Assembly (NCBI GenBank): GCA_023846275.1
Contig: CM043870.1
Coordinates: forward strand, 5,517,527 to 5,581,526
DNA length: 64,000 nucleotides
Direction: 5' to 3'
Source: Vanilla planifolia
Taxonomy: Eukaryota > Streptophyta > Magnoliopsida > Asparagales > Orchidaceae
The position numbers and the translations under genes were made by a program. The notes beneath the pieces were generated by a model that did not search any database, was not told the origin of the DNA, and saw only the letters and a list, made by a program, of their open reading frames with translations. This document shows, in pieces, positions 63,061 to 64,000 of the stretch. Within the stretch, counting starts at the first letter, position 1; every line of letters starts with the position of its first letter.

Positions 63061-64000
63061 TTGAGAAAATAGCTTTAAAGGGAAATTATAGCTCTTAAGA
63101 GATGAAGACTAAGTCATGAGTAGATGGCATTGTGAAACTAATACTACCCTCAAGGAGAAAAAGTTTCAAAAGGAGCAGAGGATATTTTCTCGAGAGGCGC
63201 AAGAGCTTGAGAACTATTGGCAATCCTTAAAGGGTATAGACCATTAAGGATGGAAAAATAATTGAACTATCATCCCAAGTATAGAAAGGTCTTGAGGACC
63301 TTGACCAAGCTTTGAGAACAATTATCAAGATGCACCAACATGTTCTCAATTCTTAAGATGAATTGAGAAAGAGAAAAAATATACACAATGAAGCCATCTC
63401 AAGATTTACACATCATGTCTTGAGAACTCTCGAAGCCATTTTGCATGTTCGAAAGGTGATTTTAATACTTGCAAGCGAGAAAAGGAGGCATTTGTGAAAG
63501 AAAGCATAAAATATTTTGATGAAATTTTTTATATTATTCTACTTTTATTTCTATAGAATATTTTGGTTCTGTTTCTTTCTAATTTTGTATTTTTATTTGG
63601 TAGATTATTTGTGTTTGATATTGTTGATATGAAAAGGGGATTCAAGGAATTTAAATAAAAACTTACTTAAGACAAAAAACGAGGAAACTCAATCAAGTGA
63701 AGTTTCCTAATATATTTGGAAGATAATTGGAGCAACTTCGAGATGGATGGACACAATGTGACGAGATTTCGGTTGAGAGGCTTTAATTTGAGTAATTACG
63801 GGTATACGACGCTATTGAAGGACGTCCTGACGATGTTAAAGAGAATGCAACATGGTCGGCATTGAGACCATGCTATTGGATGTGATGGCAGTGCCCCTAT
63901 GTTTAAGTGATCAAAAGGCATTATGAGGAATGTCTTTGTCATCCATTATAGTAACTAATAGTTCTTTAGAAACCTTTTGGAAAGCTAAAGTATCCTAAAG
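63061..64000. other. Repeat-like DNA at the right edge, nothing assigned
   Basis: Moderately AT-rich, with recurring TTCTCGAGAGG (about 63018 and 63188). No open frame or domain is recognisable before the window ends. Confidence 0.35.

Noticed and set aside
1-64000. CRISPR array or prokaryotic-type system
   Set aside because: The window is plant nuclear DNA. The tandem repeats seen lack the spacer pattern of CRISPR arrays.

Overview
The window is nuclear DNA of a flowering plant. Very AT-rich intergenic sequence, full of decayed plant retrotransposons, surrounds a few compact GC-rich coding islands. GC-rich exons in AT-rich surroundings, with LTRs of the TGTAAC... Del/Tekay type, suggest a non-grass monocot. 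I cannot name a species from the sequence alone, and even 'monocot' is an inference.

Host genes, all on the minus strand unless stated: (1) 4795-5184, first exon of a chloroplast ABC1/UbiB-type atypical kinase, whose remaining exons are probably beyond the left edge. (2) 10125-10787, a complete two-exon STRESS ENHANCED PROTEIN 2-like gene (two-helix LHC-like thylakoid protein, 194 aa). (3) 11829-12189, a possible two-exon gene for a small basic protein, with a young truncated LINE just upstream. (4) 27476-27847 (+), a previously unrecognised two-exon gene model for a 96-aa Lys/Pro-rich protein with clean GT-AG splice sites. (5) 39821-40333, an intronless NF-YB (HAP3) CCAAT-binding subunit whose own promoter carries two CCAAT boxes. 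(6) About 61.9-62.7 kb (+), a GC-richer stretch that may be a gene 5' end, weakly supported.

Mobile DNA fills most of the rest. A decayed LINE with ORF1 (DUF4283-like) and ORF2 (endonuclease, RT, zf-RVT, RNase H) spans about 17.6-23.25 kb (-). A young 525-bp LINE tail with a perfect 17-bp target-site duplication lies at 12278-12802. Two solo LTRs have exact TG...CA ends and exact 5-bp duplications: 23452-26287 (CCATG) and 31859-34109 (ATTAA). The second splits an older Ty1/copia pol remnant. A broken Ty3/gypsy element (-) lies at 43.0-48.2 kb and abuts a short LTR element at 48.2-50.2 kb. A gypsy gag remnant (+) follows at 50.2-52.1 kb. Further LTR pieces lie at 8.3-9.4 kb and 54.5-55.7 kb, and a copia tail at about 62.9 kb. 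A GC-rich LTR-like block at 59700-61109 is bounded by perfect 29-bp direct repeats, which is unusual.

The host genes do not form a pathway. SEP2 and the ABC1 kinase are both expected in plastids, but that may be coincidence. The layout is a gene-poor repeat landscape in which a few islands survive between nested LTR insertions. No rRNA, tRNA, CRISPR array or prokaryotic-type operon was seen.
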